Shown: in pieces, positions 52,438 to 61,492 of the stretch | Position numbering within the stretch: position 1 is the stretch's first letter | How the letters are laid out: each line of letters begins with the position of its first letter | DNA from: VAZQ01 sp963763365 | GTDB taxonomy: Bacteria; Pseudomonadota; Alphaproteobacteria; Rhizobiales; Xanthobacteraceae | NCBI GenBank assembly: GCA_963763365.1 | Contig: CAVXOE010000004.1 | Span: 1 to 64,000 of the forward strand | DNA: 64,000 nucleotides | Reading direction: 5' to 3' | Notes under the pieces: generated by a model | Database searches by the model: none | The model's input: only the letters and a program-made list of their open reading frames with translations | Told to the model about the DNA's origin: nothing | Program-made: the position numbers and the translations under genes

Positions 52438-53622
52438 TTAGTCACGGTCCCGCTCTTCCCTGCATACGTCGAAGGTGCGGACGCCGTCCATCCGGTCGGG
52501 CAACTGCATGACGTTGGGATCCTGGAGGCTGCGGATCGCGTGGTCGTAGCCGCTCTTCCAGTGTTCTTCCATCGTCCGGCGGGAGAATTCGAAATCCTTG
52601 GAGACCCCTTCGTAGCTTTGCGCGCGATAGATCAGGTGGACGATGTTGCAGACCTTTTCATCGGTCTCCTGCTCCAGCAACTGAACGTCGGGATCGGTCC
52701 GTAGTTCCTCGGGCAGCCGCTTGATGACGTTCGCGAGCGCGATGCGCATCTTCTGCATGCTCTTATACTGATCGGTCGCGGCGCGGGTACGGCTCGAATA
52801 GACGATCTCCTTGTGGCGCACTTCCGCCGACGCCATGTCGCGCGGGAGGTCGCCGCGCGCGCTCCAGAGATCGACCTGAAAGGCGATGGTGTCCTGGCGC
52901 GGCCGGCTGTCGAGCACCCATTGCAGCGGCGTGTTGGAGACGAGCCCGCCGTCCCAGTAGTACTCGCCATCGATCTCCGTCGCCGGGAAACCCGGCGGCA
53001 GCGAGCCGCTCGCCAGGATGTGCTTCGGGACGATGTGATGGGTCTCGGTGTCGAAGTAGGCGAAGTTGCCGGTGCGGATGTTGACCGCGCCCACGCTGAA
53101 CCGCATCAGCTTGGCATTGATGCGGTCGAAATCCACCAGACGGTTGAGCGTGTCCAGCAAGGGCGCGTTATCGTAGTAGCTGACAGTTTCGGTCGCCGCG
53201 GGACCCCATAGCGCGGCCGGCGGCAGGCGCGGCGCGAAGAAATGCGGCGCGCCGAAAAACAGGATGTTCATCGCGCGTGCCTGGTTGACGAACCGGCGGG
53301 TGGCCTCGTCCGGGATTTCGATCGCTTTGAAATAAGGAATGCCCAAGGGCGATTTGCTCACGGTCTCCCAGAATTCGCGCAATCGCTCGACGCGCTTCTC
53401 GGGCGGATTGCCGGCAATGAGCGCCGAGTTGATGGCTCCGATGGAGATGCCCGCCACCCAGTCCGGATGGAGGTCGGCCTCGGTGAGCGCCTGATAGACG
53501 CCGGCCTGATAGGCGCCGAGCGCACCGCCGCCCTGCAACAACAGAACGACGCGCTCGAACGGCGTGCGCTTTTGGGTTTGTGCCTGTGGAGGACTGGTCT
53601 GGTCCGGGGCAGCGTCGAGCAC
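52438..53622 (-). CDS. Patatin-like phospholipase family protein (hydroxybutyrate-operon copy 2)
   Basis: 394 residues. LLQGGGALGAYQAGVYQALT at about 28-47, nucleophile Ser in GISIG (DWVAGISIGAINSALIAGN), Asp in YYWDGGLVSNTPLQW, and a C-terminal part with YSSRTRAATDQYKSMQKMRI. Paralogue of 11450-12628: same domains and length, and again in one operon with a hydroxybutyrate dehydrogenase. No signal peptide. A role in polyhydroxybutyrate or membrane-lipid turnover is inferred from the conserved neighbourhood. Confidence 0.88.
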   Translation of the reverse strand: MLDAAPDQTSPPQAQTQKRTPFERVVLLLQGGGALGAYQAGVYQALTEADLHPDWVAGISIGAINSALIAGNPPEKRVERLREFWETVSKSPLGIPYFKAIEIPDEATRRFVNQARAMNILFFGAPHFFAPRLPPAALWGPAATETVSYYDNAPLLDTLNRLVDFDRINAKLMRFSVGAVNIRTGNFAYFDTETHHIVPKHILASGSLPPGFPATEIDGEYYWDGGLVSNTPLQWVLDSRPRQDTIAFQVDLWSARGDLPRDMASAEVRHKEIVYSSRTRAATDQYKSMQKMRIALANVIKRLPEELRTDPDVQLLEQETDEKVCNIVHLIYRAQSYEGVSKDFEFSRRTMEEHWKSGYDHAIRSLQDPNVMQLPDRMDGVRTFDVCREERDRD

Positions 53623-53738
53623 GACGGGATGCTCCTTGTCTATGGTCGGTCGCCGGGTGCCGGCAGCATCGCAGCACCATCCTCCGATTGCGCCGCCAAA
53701 TCAACGCGGGCGAGCAAAGCAATGCCGTTTTAAAGAAT

Positions 53739-53761
53739 GCAAATCAAATGCCGCGATTTGC
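53739..53761. promoter_or_regulatory. Palindrome upstream of the patatin-adc-dehydrogenase operon
   Basis: GCAAATC-N9-GATTTGC lies 117 bases upstream of the patatin gene, in the 228-base gap before it. A candidate operator; the LysR-type composite motif of copy 1's operon is not found here. Confidence 0.35.
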
Positions 53762-53850
53762 ACCGATGACGAGAACGCTGCTCACGATTAAGTCATTCGG
53801 CTGTCATATCGCTCTGGGAGCTGCGGGTACGTACGGTCGGCGGCCGATCA

Positions 53851-54965
53851 TCAGCGCGCCGCGCGATCGACGATCACTGCAACCGGTCCACCGCCGTCCG
53901 GACCCTGGTGTTCGGCGCCGCCCGACACATAGATTTCGCCGTGGCCCACGAGGCCTGCGAGCGCGCCGCAGACGAAGGCGCGCGCATGGCGGGTGGCGGC
54001 GATGTCGGAATCGTCGAGCATGGCGTGGCGATAGTCGCGCAGCCGGCCGTCGTGACTCGCTTCCGCCTTGGCGAGCATGGCAACGAGGCATCGCCGGTCG
54101 GCGGCCGGCAACTGTCCCGTGGACGACAGCCCGAGCCGGGCGAGCGCGGCCCGCACCGGCTCGACGTCGATGGCGTCGGCCATCACCGCATGGTCGATCG
54201 CCAGCGGTCCTGACCAATCCGCCGACATGCCGAGCACGATGATTTCGTGACCGAGAAGCTCGATGCCGGCCGAAGAACTGGTCCGGCCCGACCAGAGGTC
54301 CCAGTTCGTGCCGATGTCGGCCTCGTGCAAGGCTGCGCGATCGACCTCGCCGAGCGCGACCGCAGCGCCGAGCGTGCTTGCCGCGCGCGACAAGCCCATC
54401 GACTTGAGCGTGTCGGTGGTGGCCGTCGCTGGCGCCGCGCCGCGCCGCTTCGCCGACGCGCAAGGCGGTCAGCAGCGGACACTTGATCTGCACGAAGTGT
54501 ACGATCGGCGATGTTCACGATGCCGGCATCCCGCATGGCGGCGCGCACGCCCGCCGCCGCCTGGTCGACCTGCTGAAGGCGGCCGAGATGCTCGAACGGC
54601 AGGGATGGCGTATGTGCACGGCCGATGGCGAGCGCAGGGCTTGTCCCCCCGCTACTTGCGCCCGCGGTTCCCTCCGCGCGTTCGAACACGATCCAATGCG
54701 GCGCCATGCCGCCTTCGGTGCCGCCCGACATCACGAAGCAGATCTTCGCGACCTCCTCATTCGGCAGGAAGCGCTGGAAAAGCAGTTGCAGCGCCAGCGT
54801 GGCGTAGCCGCGGCTGAAGTCGTTGACGAGACCGTTGCCCTCGGTTTTCGCGAGCACGGCGAGCACGCCTTTCGGATCGATCCGGCCCGCGGCGATGGCC
54901 GCCTCGATGCCGGCCATGTCGTCGGGCGCGTTGGCGGAGATGCGGTGGACCTTGGCGATGGGCAT
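53851..54965 (-). pseudogene. Ring-opening amidohydrolase (cyanuric/barbituric acid hydrolase family) with two frame breaks
   Basis: About 370 residues when joined across three frames, as in AtzD/barbiturase enzymes, which hydrolyse a cyclic imide bond. Blocks: ISANAPDDMAGIEAAIAAGR, KTEGNGLVNDFSRGYATLAL, FVMSGGTEGGMAPHWIVFER (Ser of repeat 1), then, in the second frame, VQIKCPLLTALRVGEAARRG, and in the third KSMGLSRAASTLGAAVALGE, ending YVSGGAEHQGPDGGGPVAVI (Ser and metal-binding end of repeat 3). Breaks are near 54500 and 54430. All catalytic blocks are present, so indel errors are likely. Cyanurate versus barbiturate specificity is not decidable by eye. Confidence 0.75.
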
Positions 54966-54986
54966 GGCGTCGCTCAGTGACGGCGT

Positions 54987-56432
54987 TCAGCAGCACGGCG
55001 CTTCGGCGTCGAAGTGCGTACAGACGGCGCGTTCAAGCTCGGGAAGCGCGGCCGCGAGCTTGGCGTTCTGCGCCATGCCGGCGCGCAGCCGCGCCAGCAG
55101 GTCGTCGCGCATCGCCGGATAGTCGATGCCGAGCACCTTGCCATCGCGCACGATGGTGCGTCCCGCGACGATCATCTCGCGGATGTGATGCGAGGTGGCG
55201 CGCGCGAACAGCAGTTCGCGCGGGTCGAGGTCGGCACGCAGGCGCTCGTCGTCGACCGCGTCCCAGTCGAGCAGGAGAACATCGGCCGGCTCCCCGGCCG
55301 CGAGCGCGCCGCCGCCCTCCCGGTTGGTGACCGAGCGGCGGCCGTTGCGCAGCATCATGGTCAGCATCGCGGCGCGGCTGACATCGATGCGGAAGCCGGT
55401 GCCGCGATGCAGGAGATGGGCGAGCCGCAGCTCGCGTAGCGCGTCATCGTCCTCGTCGAGCGTCGCGCCATCGAGCCCGAGCGCGACGCGGCAGCCGCGC
55501 TTTACCATCTCGGCGACCGGCGCGATGCCAGATTGAAGATGCAGGTTCGAGCTGGTATTGGCCGAGATGGTCGCGCCGCGCGCGGCGATCAGCTCGAGTT
55601 CATCAGGGCGCGCCCAGGTGCAGTGGGCAAGCGTGAGCCGCGGCGACAGGAGCCCGATCTCGTCGAGATAGCGCACAATGCCGCCAGGATGGGTTTCGTC
55701 TGCCCACTGCCGCTGATAGCGCGTCTCCAGGAGATGCATGTGAACGCGCCGGCCGGTGCGCGCCGACGCGTCGGCGATGGCCGCGAGCAGTTCGGGCGTG
55801 CACCACTGCACGGCCTGCGGACCGTATTGCACATCGAAGTTCGTGCTGCCCGCGGCCGCGGCGACGGCATCAACCAGTGCGAGCTGCTCGGCGACCGATC
55901 GCGGCGGGCGGATGAAGCGCTGCCGGATTTCATCGCGCGCCTCGGGCGAAAGCGCGGCCAGGATTGGCTCCGAGGGCCCATAGACCAGCGGGTTGCGATC
56001 GCGCAGCGCGACCGCAAAGCCGACACGCACGCCGACGTCGCGCGCAGCACGCGCCACCTCCGCGGCTTCCGTCGGCAGGTCGGTCAGCCCCTGCATTCGC
56101 GTGTAGTGCACCATGACGACGCCGGCGCCGCCCAGCGCGCTGCGCGCGAGCGACACGGCGCTTGCGAGGTAGGGATCGACCGAAGGCGCGAGCGCGAGAT
56201 AGTGCAGCCAGATTTCCAGTGGCTTGCCGGCCGCGCCGAGCGAACTCGACCGTATCGCGCGGGCGTGGTCGTGCGCGTTGGCAAGCACCGGCAACGCCAG
56301 CACCGGCTCTGTGCGGGCTCCGGCCGGCATGGCGGCGACCGACGCGATGCGGTCGCCGTCAATGCGGATGGTCTGCGCGCTCGCGACCGCGGCGTCGGCA
56401 GCCGTGAGCACGTGCGCGCAGTTCAGCTCCAT
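54987..56432 (-). CDS. Amidohydrolase-superfamily deaminase-like protein
   Basis: 481 residues. Metal site H54-x-H56 (LANAHDHARAI), H in RRVHMHLLETRYQ, H in LTLAHCTWARPDE, D in VALGLDGATLDEDDD; this is the layout of cytosine/guanine deaminases and s-triazine hydrolases (AtzB/TrzN type). One metal is expected. It lies 21 bases upstream of the ring-opening hydrolase gene in one operon, so it may deaminate or dehalogenate a ring before opening. The substrate is not known. Confidence 0.82.
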   Translation of the reverse strand: MELNCAHVLTAADAAVASAQTIRIDGDRIASVAAMPAGARTEPVLALPVLANAHDHARAIRSSSLGAAGKPLEIWLHYLALAPSVDPYLASAVSLARSALGGAGVVMVHYTRMQGLTDLPTEAAEVARAARDVGVRVGFAVALRDRNPLVYGPSEPILAALSPEARDEIRQRFIRPPRSVAEQLALVDAVAAAAGSTNFDVQYGPQAVQWCTPELLAAIADASARTGRRVHMHLLETRYQRQWADETHPGGIVRYLDEIGLLSPRLTLAHCTWARPDELELIAARGATISANTSSNLHLQSGIAPVAEMVKRGCRVALGLDGATLDEDDDALRELRLAHLLHRGTGFRIDVSRAAMLTMMLRNGRRSVTNREGGGALAAGEPADVLLLDWDAVDDERLRADLDPRELLFARATSHHIREMIVAGRTIVRDGKVLGIDYPAMRDDLLARLRAGMAQNAKLAAALPELERAVCTHFDAEAPCC

Positions 56433-56459
56433 CGCCGGTTCGCTCCCGTGCCGGATTAC

Positions 56460-57494
56460 CTAGTTCACCGCTTTGGTGAGCGACCGCTCTGCCTTCGGCG
56501 GCAGGAACGCGCGGCTGAACACGTCCGTCGCCGCGGGCTTGCGCGGCAGCTCGAAGGACGCCGCGATGGTGTCGATCGATTCGGTCATGCGCGCGTCCTT
56601 GGTGTCGCCGACGCCAAGTTCGGCCGCCTCGGGCGTCGCGATCAGCGTCCTTGTAACGTAGATCAGCCGCTGCTTCTCGATCGCCTTGTTGATGAGCGGC
56701 TCCTTCTTGGCGAGCAACTCGATCGCCGCATCGGGATTGGCGATCACCTCGTGCATCGCTTTGTTGATCGCGCGCACGAGCCCTTTCACGGCCTCGGGCT
56801 TCTCCTTGGCGAGCTTTTGCGACACCATCACGCCGTTGGAATAAAGATCGAGGCCGGAATCAGCGTAATAGATCCAGCGGAAATCCTTTTCCGGATCGAG
56901 CTTGAGCGCGACGAGATTCATGTAGCTCGTTGCCGTGAAGATCGCGATCACGTCGACCTGGCCCTGCAGCAGCATCTGTTCCTGCAGGTTGGGAGCGACG
57001 TTGAGCACGTCGATGGCGGCGTAGTCGATGCCGTTCTTCTTGGCGAGAAGGGGGAGCAGCTTGAACGAGGCGCCGCCGGGCGGGGTGCCGAGCTTCTTGC
57101 CCGCGAGGTCCTTGAATGTGTTGATCGGGCTCGCGGCCTTCGTGAGCAGCGCGAACGGCGCGCGGCTGTAGATCATGTAGACCATGACGGGCGCGTCGGC
57201 CGGCCGGGTCGCGGCGTTCTGGATGATGGCGTTCATGTCGCCGAAGCCGGCGTCATAGGCGCCCGACATGATGCGCGTCACGGTGGCGGCCGAGCCCTCG
57301 CCCTGGTCGATGGTGACGTCGAGCTTCTCGGCGGCGAAGTAGCCCTTCTCCTGCGCCCAGAAGTACCAGGCGTGGATGCCCTGTAGCTTCCAGTCGAGCG
57401 TGAAGCGGATCTTCGTCGGCTCCTGCGCCAGTGCCGCCGACGCGGACAGCACAAGACCGGCGGCGATCGCCGCGAGGCTGCGTATCAAGGACAT
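56460..57494 (-). CDS. NitT/TauT-type ABC transporter substrate-binding protein (1)
   Basis: 344 residues. A signal peptide (IRSLAAIAAGLVLSASAALA) then IRFTLDWKLQGIHAWYFWAQ and KGYFAAEKLDVTIDQGEGSA, the NMT1/THI5-like fold that binds pyrimidine-type or sulfonate/nitrile ligands. Later: KKLGTPPGGASFKLLPLLAK. It is 66 bases downstream of the permease gene. The second binding protein at 61493 shares the WK(L/Y)QG and DQG(E/N)GSA blocks. Confidence 0.88.
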   Translation of the reverse strand: MSLIRSLAAIAAGLVLSASAALAQEPTKIRFTLDWKLQGIHAWYFWAQEKGYFAAEKLDVTIDQGEGSAATVTRIMSGAYDAGFGDMNAIIQNAATRPADAPVMVYMIYSRAPFALLTKAASPINTFKDLAGKKLGTPPGGASFKLLPLLAKKNGIDYAAIDVLNVAPNLQEQMLLQGQVDVIAIFTATSYMNLVALKLDPEKDFRWIYYADSGLDLYSNGVMVSQKLAKEKPEAVKGLVRAINKAMHEVIANPDAAIELLAKKEPLINKAIEKQRLIYVTRTLIATPEAAELGVGDTKDARMTESIDTIAASFELPRKPAATDVFSRAFLPPKAERSLTKAVN

Positions 57495-57560
57495 TGCGTT
57501 ACTCCTGTTTCTAATTTCGTAGCCCGGTCTTGCAGCAAGCTCAGTCTAAGCCGTTCGTCA

Positions 57561-58334
57561 TCACCCCATGGCGAACTCGTTCTTGCGCAGCGCCCAGCCG
57601 GTCACGCGCACCTCGATGAACGAGAAGATGACATAGAGGCTGACGCCCATCACGGCGAGCACAAGGAGGCCCGCGAACACCAGCGGCACGTCGAAGCTCG
57701 AACTTGCGATCATCATCAGGTTGCCGATGCCGCGGTTCGACGCCACGGTTTCGGCGATCACCGTGCCGACGAAGGCGAGGGTCACCGCGACCTTCAGCGA
57801 TGCAAAGAAGTACGGCATGGTGCGCGGCAGCCCGACATTGATCAGGATGTCGAGCTTGCTCGCCTTGAGCGCGCGCATCACGTCTTCAAGTTCGGGCTCG
57901 GTGGTGGCGAGCCCGGTCGCGACGTTCACGACGATCGGGAAGATGCACATGACCATCGCGGTCAGCACCGCCGGAATGGTGCCGGCGCCGAACCACAGAA
58001 CGAGGATCGGCACCACCGCGACCTTGGGGATGCTCGCAAAGCCGATCAGCAACGGATAGGCGACGTCATAGGCGAGCCGCGACGAACCGACGAGCGCGCC
58101 CAGCGCAACGCCGGTGACGATGCCGAGAGCAAAGCCGACGAGCGTGGTGTAGAGCGTCTGCGCCGCGTGCGGCGCGATGGCGGGCGCCCGCTCCCAGAGC
58201 GTATAGAGAATCTGGGATGGACGCGGCAGGACGATCTCCTTGATGCCGAACGCGATGCAGAGAACCTCCCATGCGACAAAGAAACCGATGATGAGGGCGG
58301 CCGAGGCGATATGTCGGCGCAGTTGCTCGTTCAA
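57561..58334 (-). CDS. ABC transporter permease (NitT/TauT type)
   Basis: 257 residues from a TTG start that overlaps the ATPase stop by four bases (TTGA). About six membrane helices; EAA-loop region ELEDVMRALKASKLDILINV GLPRTMPYFFASL is characteristic of SsuC/TauC permeases. A longer in-frame reading upstream to 58589 is the ATPase gene in another frame. It provides the channel for the binding proteins in this cluster. Confidence 0.88.
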   Translation of the reverse strand: MNEQLRRHIASAALIIGFFVAWEVLCIAFGIKEIVLPRPSQILYTLWERAPAIAPHAAQTLYTTLVGFALGIVTGVALGALVGSSRLAYDVAYPLLIGFASIPKVAVVPILVLWFGAGTIPAVLTAMVMCIFPIVVNVATGLATTEPELEDVMRALKASKLDILINVGLPRTMPYFFASLKVAVTLAFVGTVIAETVASNRGIGNLMMIASSSFDVPLVFAGLLVLAVMGVSLYVIFSFIEVRVTGWALRKNEFAMG

Positions 58335-59185
58335 TGGACCGCCTCCTTGGGGTTTGCGCTGACGATGAGTTCGCGCAGGCGCTGCGTGGTGGCGACGAAT
58401 TCCGGGTCGTAGGACATGGCGATGGTGCGAGGCCGGGGAAACGTCACGGCGCTGTCGTCGATGATGCGTCCGGGCCGCGCCTGCATCACGCAGATGCGGT
58501 TCGCCAGATAGCTCGCTTCCTTGAGGTCGTGGGTCACGAGCAGCACCGTGGGCCGGTGCGTAAGCCACAGGTCCTGCATGATCGCCCACAACTCCTCGCG
58601 GGTGAACTGGTCGAGCGCGCCGAACGGTTCGTCGAGCATGAGAAGCTGCGGCTCGTGGATGAGCGCGCGGCAGAGCGAGGCGCGCTGCAGCATGCCGCCG
58701 GAGAGCTGCCAGGGATACTTGTCGCTGAAGCCCTTGAGCCCGACCTGGGCGAGCAGCGCTTCGATGCGATCGGTGAACTCGGTCTTACGCTTGGCCCGGT
58801 ACTCCTGGCGGAACGGCGGCACGATCTTGAGCGGCAGCATCACGTTCTCGCGCAGCTTGAGCCACGGCAGCAGCGTCGGGTTCTGGAACGCCATGCCGAC
58901 CCGCACCGGCTCGGCGCCGACCTCGCGCCCGCCGACGAACACGTAGCCGCTCGACGCGCGCAGCAAGCCCGTCACCAGCTTGAGGATGGTGGATTTGCCG
59001 CAGCCCGAGGGGCCGACCAGCGCGACGAAATCGCCCTTGCCGACGCTGAGGTTGGTCTCGTCGAGCGCCTTCACGCGGTTCTCGCCGCGGCCATACGTGA
59101 GGGTCACGCGCTCGAGCTTCACGAACGGCTCGGCGAGCGTTACTTCCGGCGAGGCGTGGGTGGCCGGTGTCGGCATGAGCATCAT
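58331..59185 (-). CDS. ABC transporter ATP-binding protein (NitT/TauT type)
   Basis: 284 residues. Walker A GPSGCGKST near residue 63, Q-loop AFQNPTLLPWLKLRENVMLP, signature LSGGMLQRASLCRALIHEPQ, Walker B LLMLDEPFGALD and switch LLVTHDLKEASYLANRICVM. Its ATG overlaps the stop of the dihydroorotase-like gene (ATGA). It powers uptake of the cluster's substrate. Confidence 0.92.
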   Translation of the reverse strand: MMLMPTPATHASPEVTLAEPFVKLERVTLTYGRGENRVKALDETNLSVGKGDFVALVGPSGCGKSTILKLVTGLLRASSGYVFVGGREVGAEPVRVGMAFQNPTLLPWLKLRENVMLPLKIVPPFRQEYRAKRKTEFTDRIEALLAQVGLKGFSDKYPWQLSGGMLQRASLCRALIHEPQLLMLDEPFGALDQFTREELWAIMQDLWLTHRPTVLLVTHDLKEASYLANRICVMQARPGRIIDDSAVTFPRPRTIAMSYDPEFVATTQRLRELIVSANPKEAVH

Positions 59186-60630
59186 GAGGCGCTCCGCTGG
59201 CGCAGGGGGACATCGGGCATGCGCACGACCGCCTGCATGGTCTGATCGGCATTGCGCACGTCGGGGGACGGCATCTGCTGGATGGTGTGGACCGAGCGGC
59301 CCCAGCCGCGCGTATCGGCCGCGAGCGTCCGGTTCTTCATGACGAAGCGCCCGCGCACGAGCGTGTGGATCGGCAGCCCTTTCACCCTTCTGTGGTGGAA
59401 GGGCGTGATCTTGGAGCGCGACTGCAGCTTGGCGTCGTCGATCGTCCATTCGCGCGCGAGATCGACCACCGCGATGTCAGCTTCCGATCCCGGCTGGATG
59501 ACGCCCTTGCGCGGATAGAGGCCGAAGGTCTTCGCCGGGTTGGCGGCGCTCCAGCGCACGTAATCGCAGACCGTGTAGCGGCCGGCGTTCATCTCGGTCA
59601 GCATCAGCGGCATCTGCGTCTCGACGCCCGGGAAGCCGCAATCGACCGTCCAGATGTCGTTGCGCGTCTTTTCCTCGGGCGTGTGCGGCGCGTGGTCCGT
59701 CGCGATGAGGCCGATGGTGCCGTCAGCGAGCGCGCCCCACAGCGGCTCCTGGTTGCGCGCTTCGCGCACCGGCGGGTTGACGCGGATGACACCGGCAAAG
59801 CGCGCGTAGTCGTCGGCCGAGAGCATGAGATAGTGCGGGCAGGTCTCGCCCGTGATGTCGACGCCGCGCGCCTGGGCTTCGCGCAGCGGGCGCAACTCCT
59901 CGGCCGACGAGATGTGCAGGATGTGGATGCGCGCGCCGGTCCATTCGGCGAGCAGCGCGGCGCGGCTGACGGCTTCGACCGCGACCACGGCGGGACGTGA
60001 TGCAATGTGCGCGAGCGGATCGGTGCGGCCCGCCGCCCGCAGCCGCGTTTCGCGCCGCTCCATGATGGAGTTCGTCTCGGCGTGCAGCGAGATGCGCTTG
60101 CCGGTCGGCGCCACCACCTCGAACGCTTCCAGCATGGCGCCGGTCGAGGGCGAGGGGATCTTGCCGAACGTGTTGCCCATGTAGAGCTTGAAGCCGATCA
60201 CGCCGCCGGCGACGAGATCGGGCACATGCTCGATGGTGTCCTCGCCAAGCAGCCCATAGAGGCCGAAGTCGACATGCGCCTTTTCGGCCGCCATGCGGTG
60301 CTTGGCGGCGAGGATTTCGGCGGTGCCGGTCGGCGGGATGGTGTTCGGCATGTCGAACACGGTGGTGACGCCGCCGAAGGCCGCGGCCGCCGTGCCGCTC
60401 TCGAAATCTTCCTTGTGCGGATAGCCGGGATCGCGGAAGTGCACGTGCACGTCGATCGCGCCCGGCAGCACGTGCAGCCCGGTCGCATCGAGCGTCTCGC
60501 GCGCCGGCGGCATCGCGGCTTCGTCCCCGACCGCGATGATGACGCCATCCTTGATCGCGACGCTCGCGTCGATGACGGAGTCGGGCGACACCACCTTGCC
60601 GCCGCGGATGAGGAGATCGGCTGTCGTCAT
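59182..60630 (-). CDS. Dihydroorotase/allantoinase-like cyclic amidohydrolase
   Basis: 482 residues. Binuclear zinc site: H-x-H in AIDVHVHFRDPGYPHKEDFE, candidate carboxylated Lys in GVIGFKLYMGNTFGKIPSPS, H in RISLHAETNS, H in RIHILHISSAEELRPLREAQ, D in LIATDHAPHTPEEKTRNDIW. It hydrolyses a cyclic ureide ring (dihydroorotate, allantoin, hydantoin or dihydropyrimidine). Being in a transport and ring-opening operon rather than with pyrB, it is probably catabolic. gggaggcgacg precedes the ATG. Overlaps the ATPase gene by four bases. Confidence 0.87.
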   Translation of the reverse strand: MTTADLLIRGGKVVSPDSVIDASVAIKDGVIIAVGDEAAMPPARETLDATGLHVLPGAIDVHVHFRDPGYPHKEDFESGTAAAAFGGVTTVFDMPNTIPPTGTAEILAAKHRMAAEKAHVDFGLYGLLGEDTIEHVPDLVAGGVIGFKLYMGNTFGKIPSPSTGAMLEAFEVVAPTGKRISLHAETNSIMERRETRLRAAGRTDPLAHIASRPAVVAVEAVSRAALLAEWTGARIHILHISSAEELRPLREAQARGVDITGETCPHYLMLSADDYARFAGVIRVNPPVREARNQEPLWGALADGTIGLIATDHAPHTPEEKTRNDIWTVDCGFPGVETQMPLMLTEMNAGRYTVCDYVRWSAANPAKTFGLYPRKGVIQPGSEADIAVVDLAREWTIDDAKLQSRSKITPFHHRRVKGLPIHTLVRGRFVMKNRTLAADTRGWGRSVHTIQQMPSPDVRNADQTMQAVVRMPDVPLRQRSAS

Positions 60631-60641
60631 CGTCGCCTCCC

Positions 60642-61433
60642 TCACAACATCGCCCAGCCGCCGTCGACCGGCAGGTCGACGCCGGTGATCTGGCGCGAGA
60701 CGTCGCTGGCCAGGAACAGGCAGGCGTTGGCCACGTCGGCGTCGGTCGTCACGCGCCGCAGCGCGTATTCGCCGGCGTGCTTCTGCGCCGCCTCCTCGAC
60801 GTGATGCCGAGGCGCTTCGCCATGTCGGCGCAGACCTTGTCGCGAAAGCGCGGCCCGTCGACCATGCCGGGCGCGACGCAGTTGACGTTGATGTTGTAGG
60901 GGCCGACTTCGAGCGCGAAGCTCTTGGTGATGCCGCGCAGCCCCCACTTCGACGCCGAATAGGCCATGCGGCCGGCGCGTCCGCGCATGCCGAAGGTGCC
61001 GCCGACATTGACGATCTTGCCGTAGCGCTGCGCGATCATGGTCGGCAGCACGCCGCGCATGGTGTGGAAGCAGCCGTTCATGTTGAGCGTGACGATGTCG
61101 TCGAACTCTTCGGGCGTGGTCTCGACGCCGCTCTTGCCGACCGGGCCCGAGCCGCCCGCCACATTGACCAGGATGTCGATGCGCCCGTAGGCGGCGAGCG
61201 TTGTCGCGGCGGCGCGCTCGCATTGCTTCGCCTCGCGTGAGGTCGCAGGGCACGACGATCGCCGCGGCGCCCGCGGCGCGCGCCTCGCCGGCGACCGGCT
61301 CGATCGCCGCGGTGTCGCGGCCGATGAGTGCGAGGAGCGATCCTTCCGCCGCAAAGGCCTTGGTAATGGCCGCACCCATCCCTTTGGCGGGTCCGGTGAT
61401 CACCGCGACCCGCCCGGCGAGATTGAAGTCCAT
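60642..61433 (-). pseudogene. SDR oxidoreductase gene with two compensating frame breaks
   Basis: About 263 residues when joined. Start frame: NLAGRVAVITGPAKGMGAAI TKAFAAEGS with TG-x3-GMG; after a break near 61232 another frame gives YGRIDILVNVAGGSGPVGKS, VNVGGTFGMRGRAGRMAYSA SKWGLRG (Tyr/Lys pair) and CVAPGMVDGPRF; after a second break near 60805 the first frame resumes with VEEAAQKHAGEYALRRVTTD and GVDLPVDGGWAML. An intact protein is one base away at each point. Residual assembly indels are suspected. It lies 11 bases upstream of the cyclic amidohydrolase gene. Confidence 0.75.
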
Positions 61434-61492
61434 GTTCGTTTCCCGGTCTTGGCCCGGCCGCCTTGCGTTTGCCTGACGCCCGGTCGCTTAGC

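Noticed and set aside
58335..58589. N-terminal extension of the ABC permease
   Set aside because: It is the ATPase gene read in another frame; the TTG at 58334 overlapping the ATPase stop is the sensible start.
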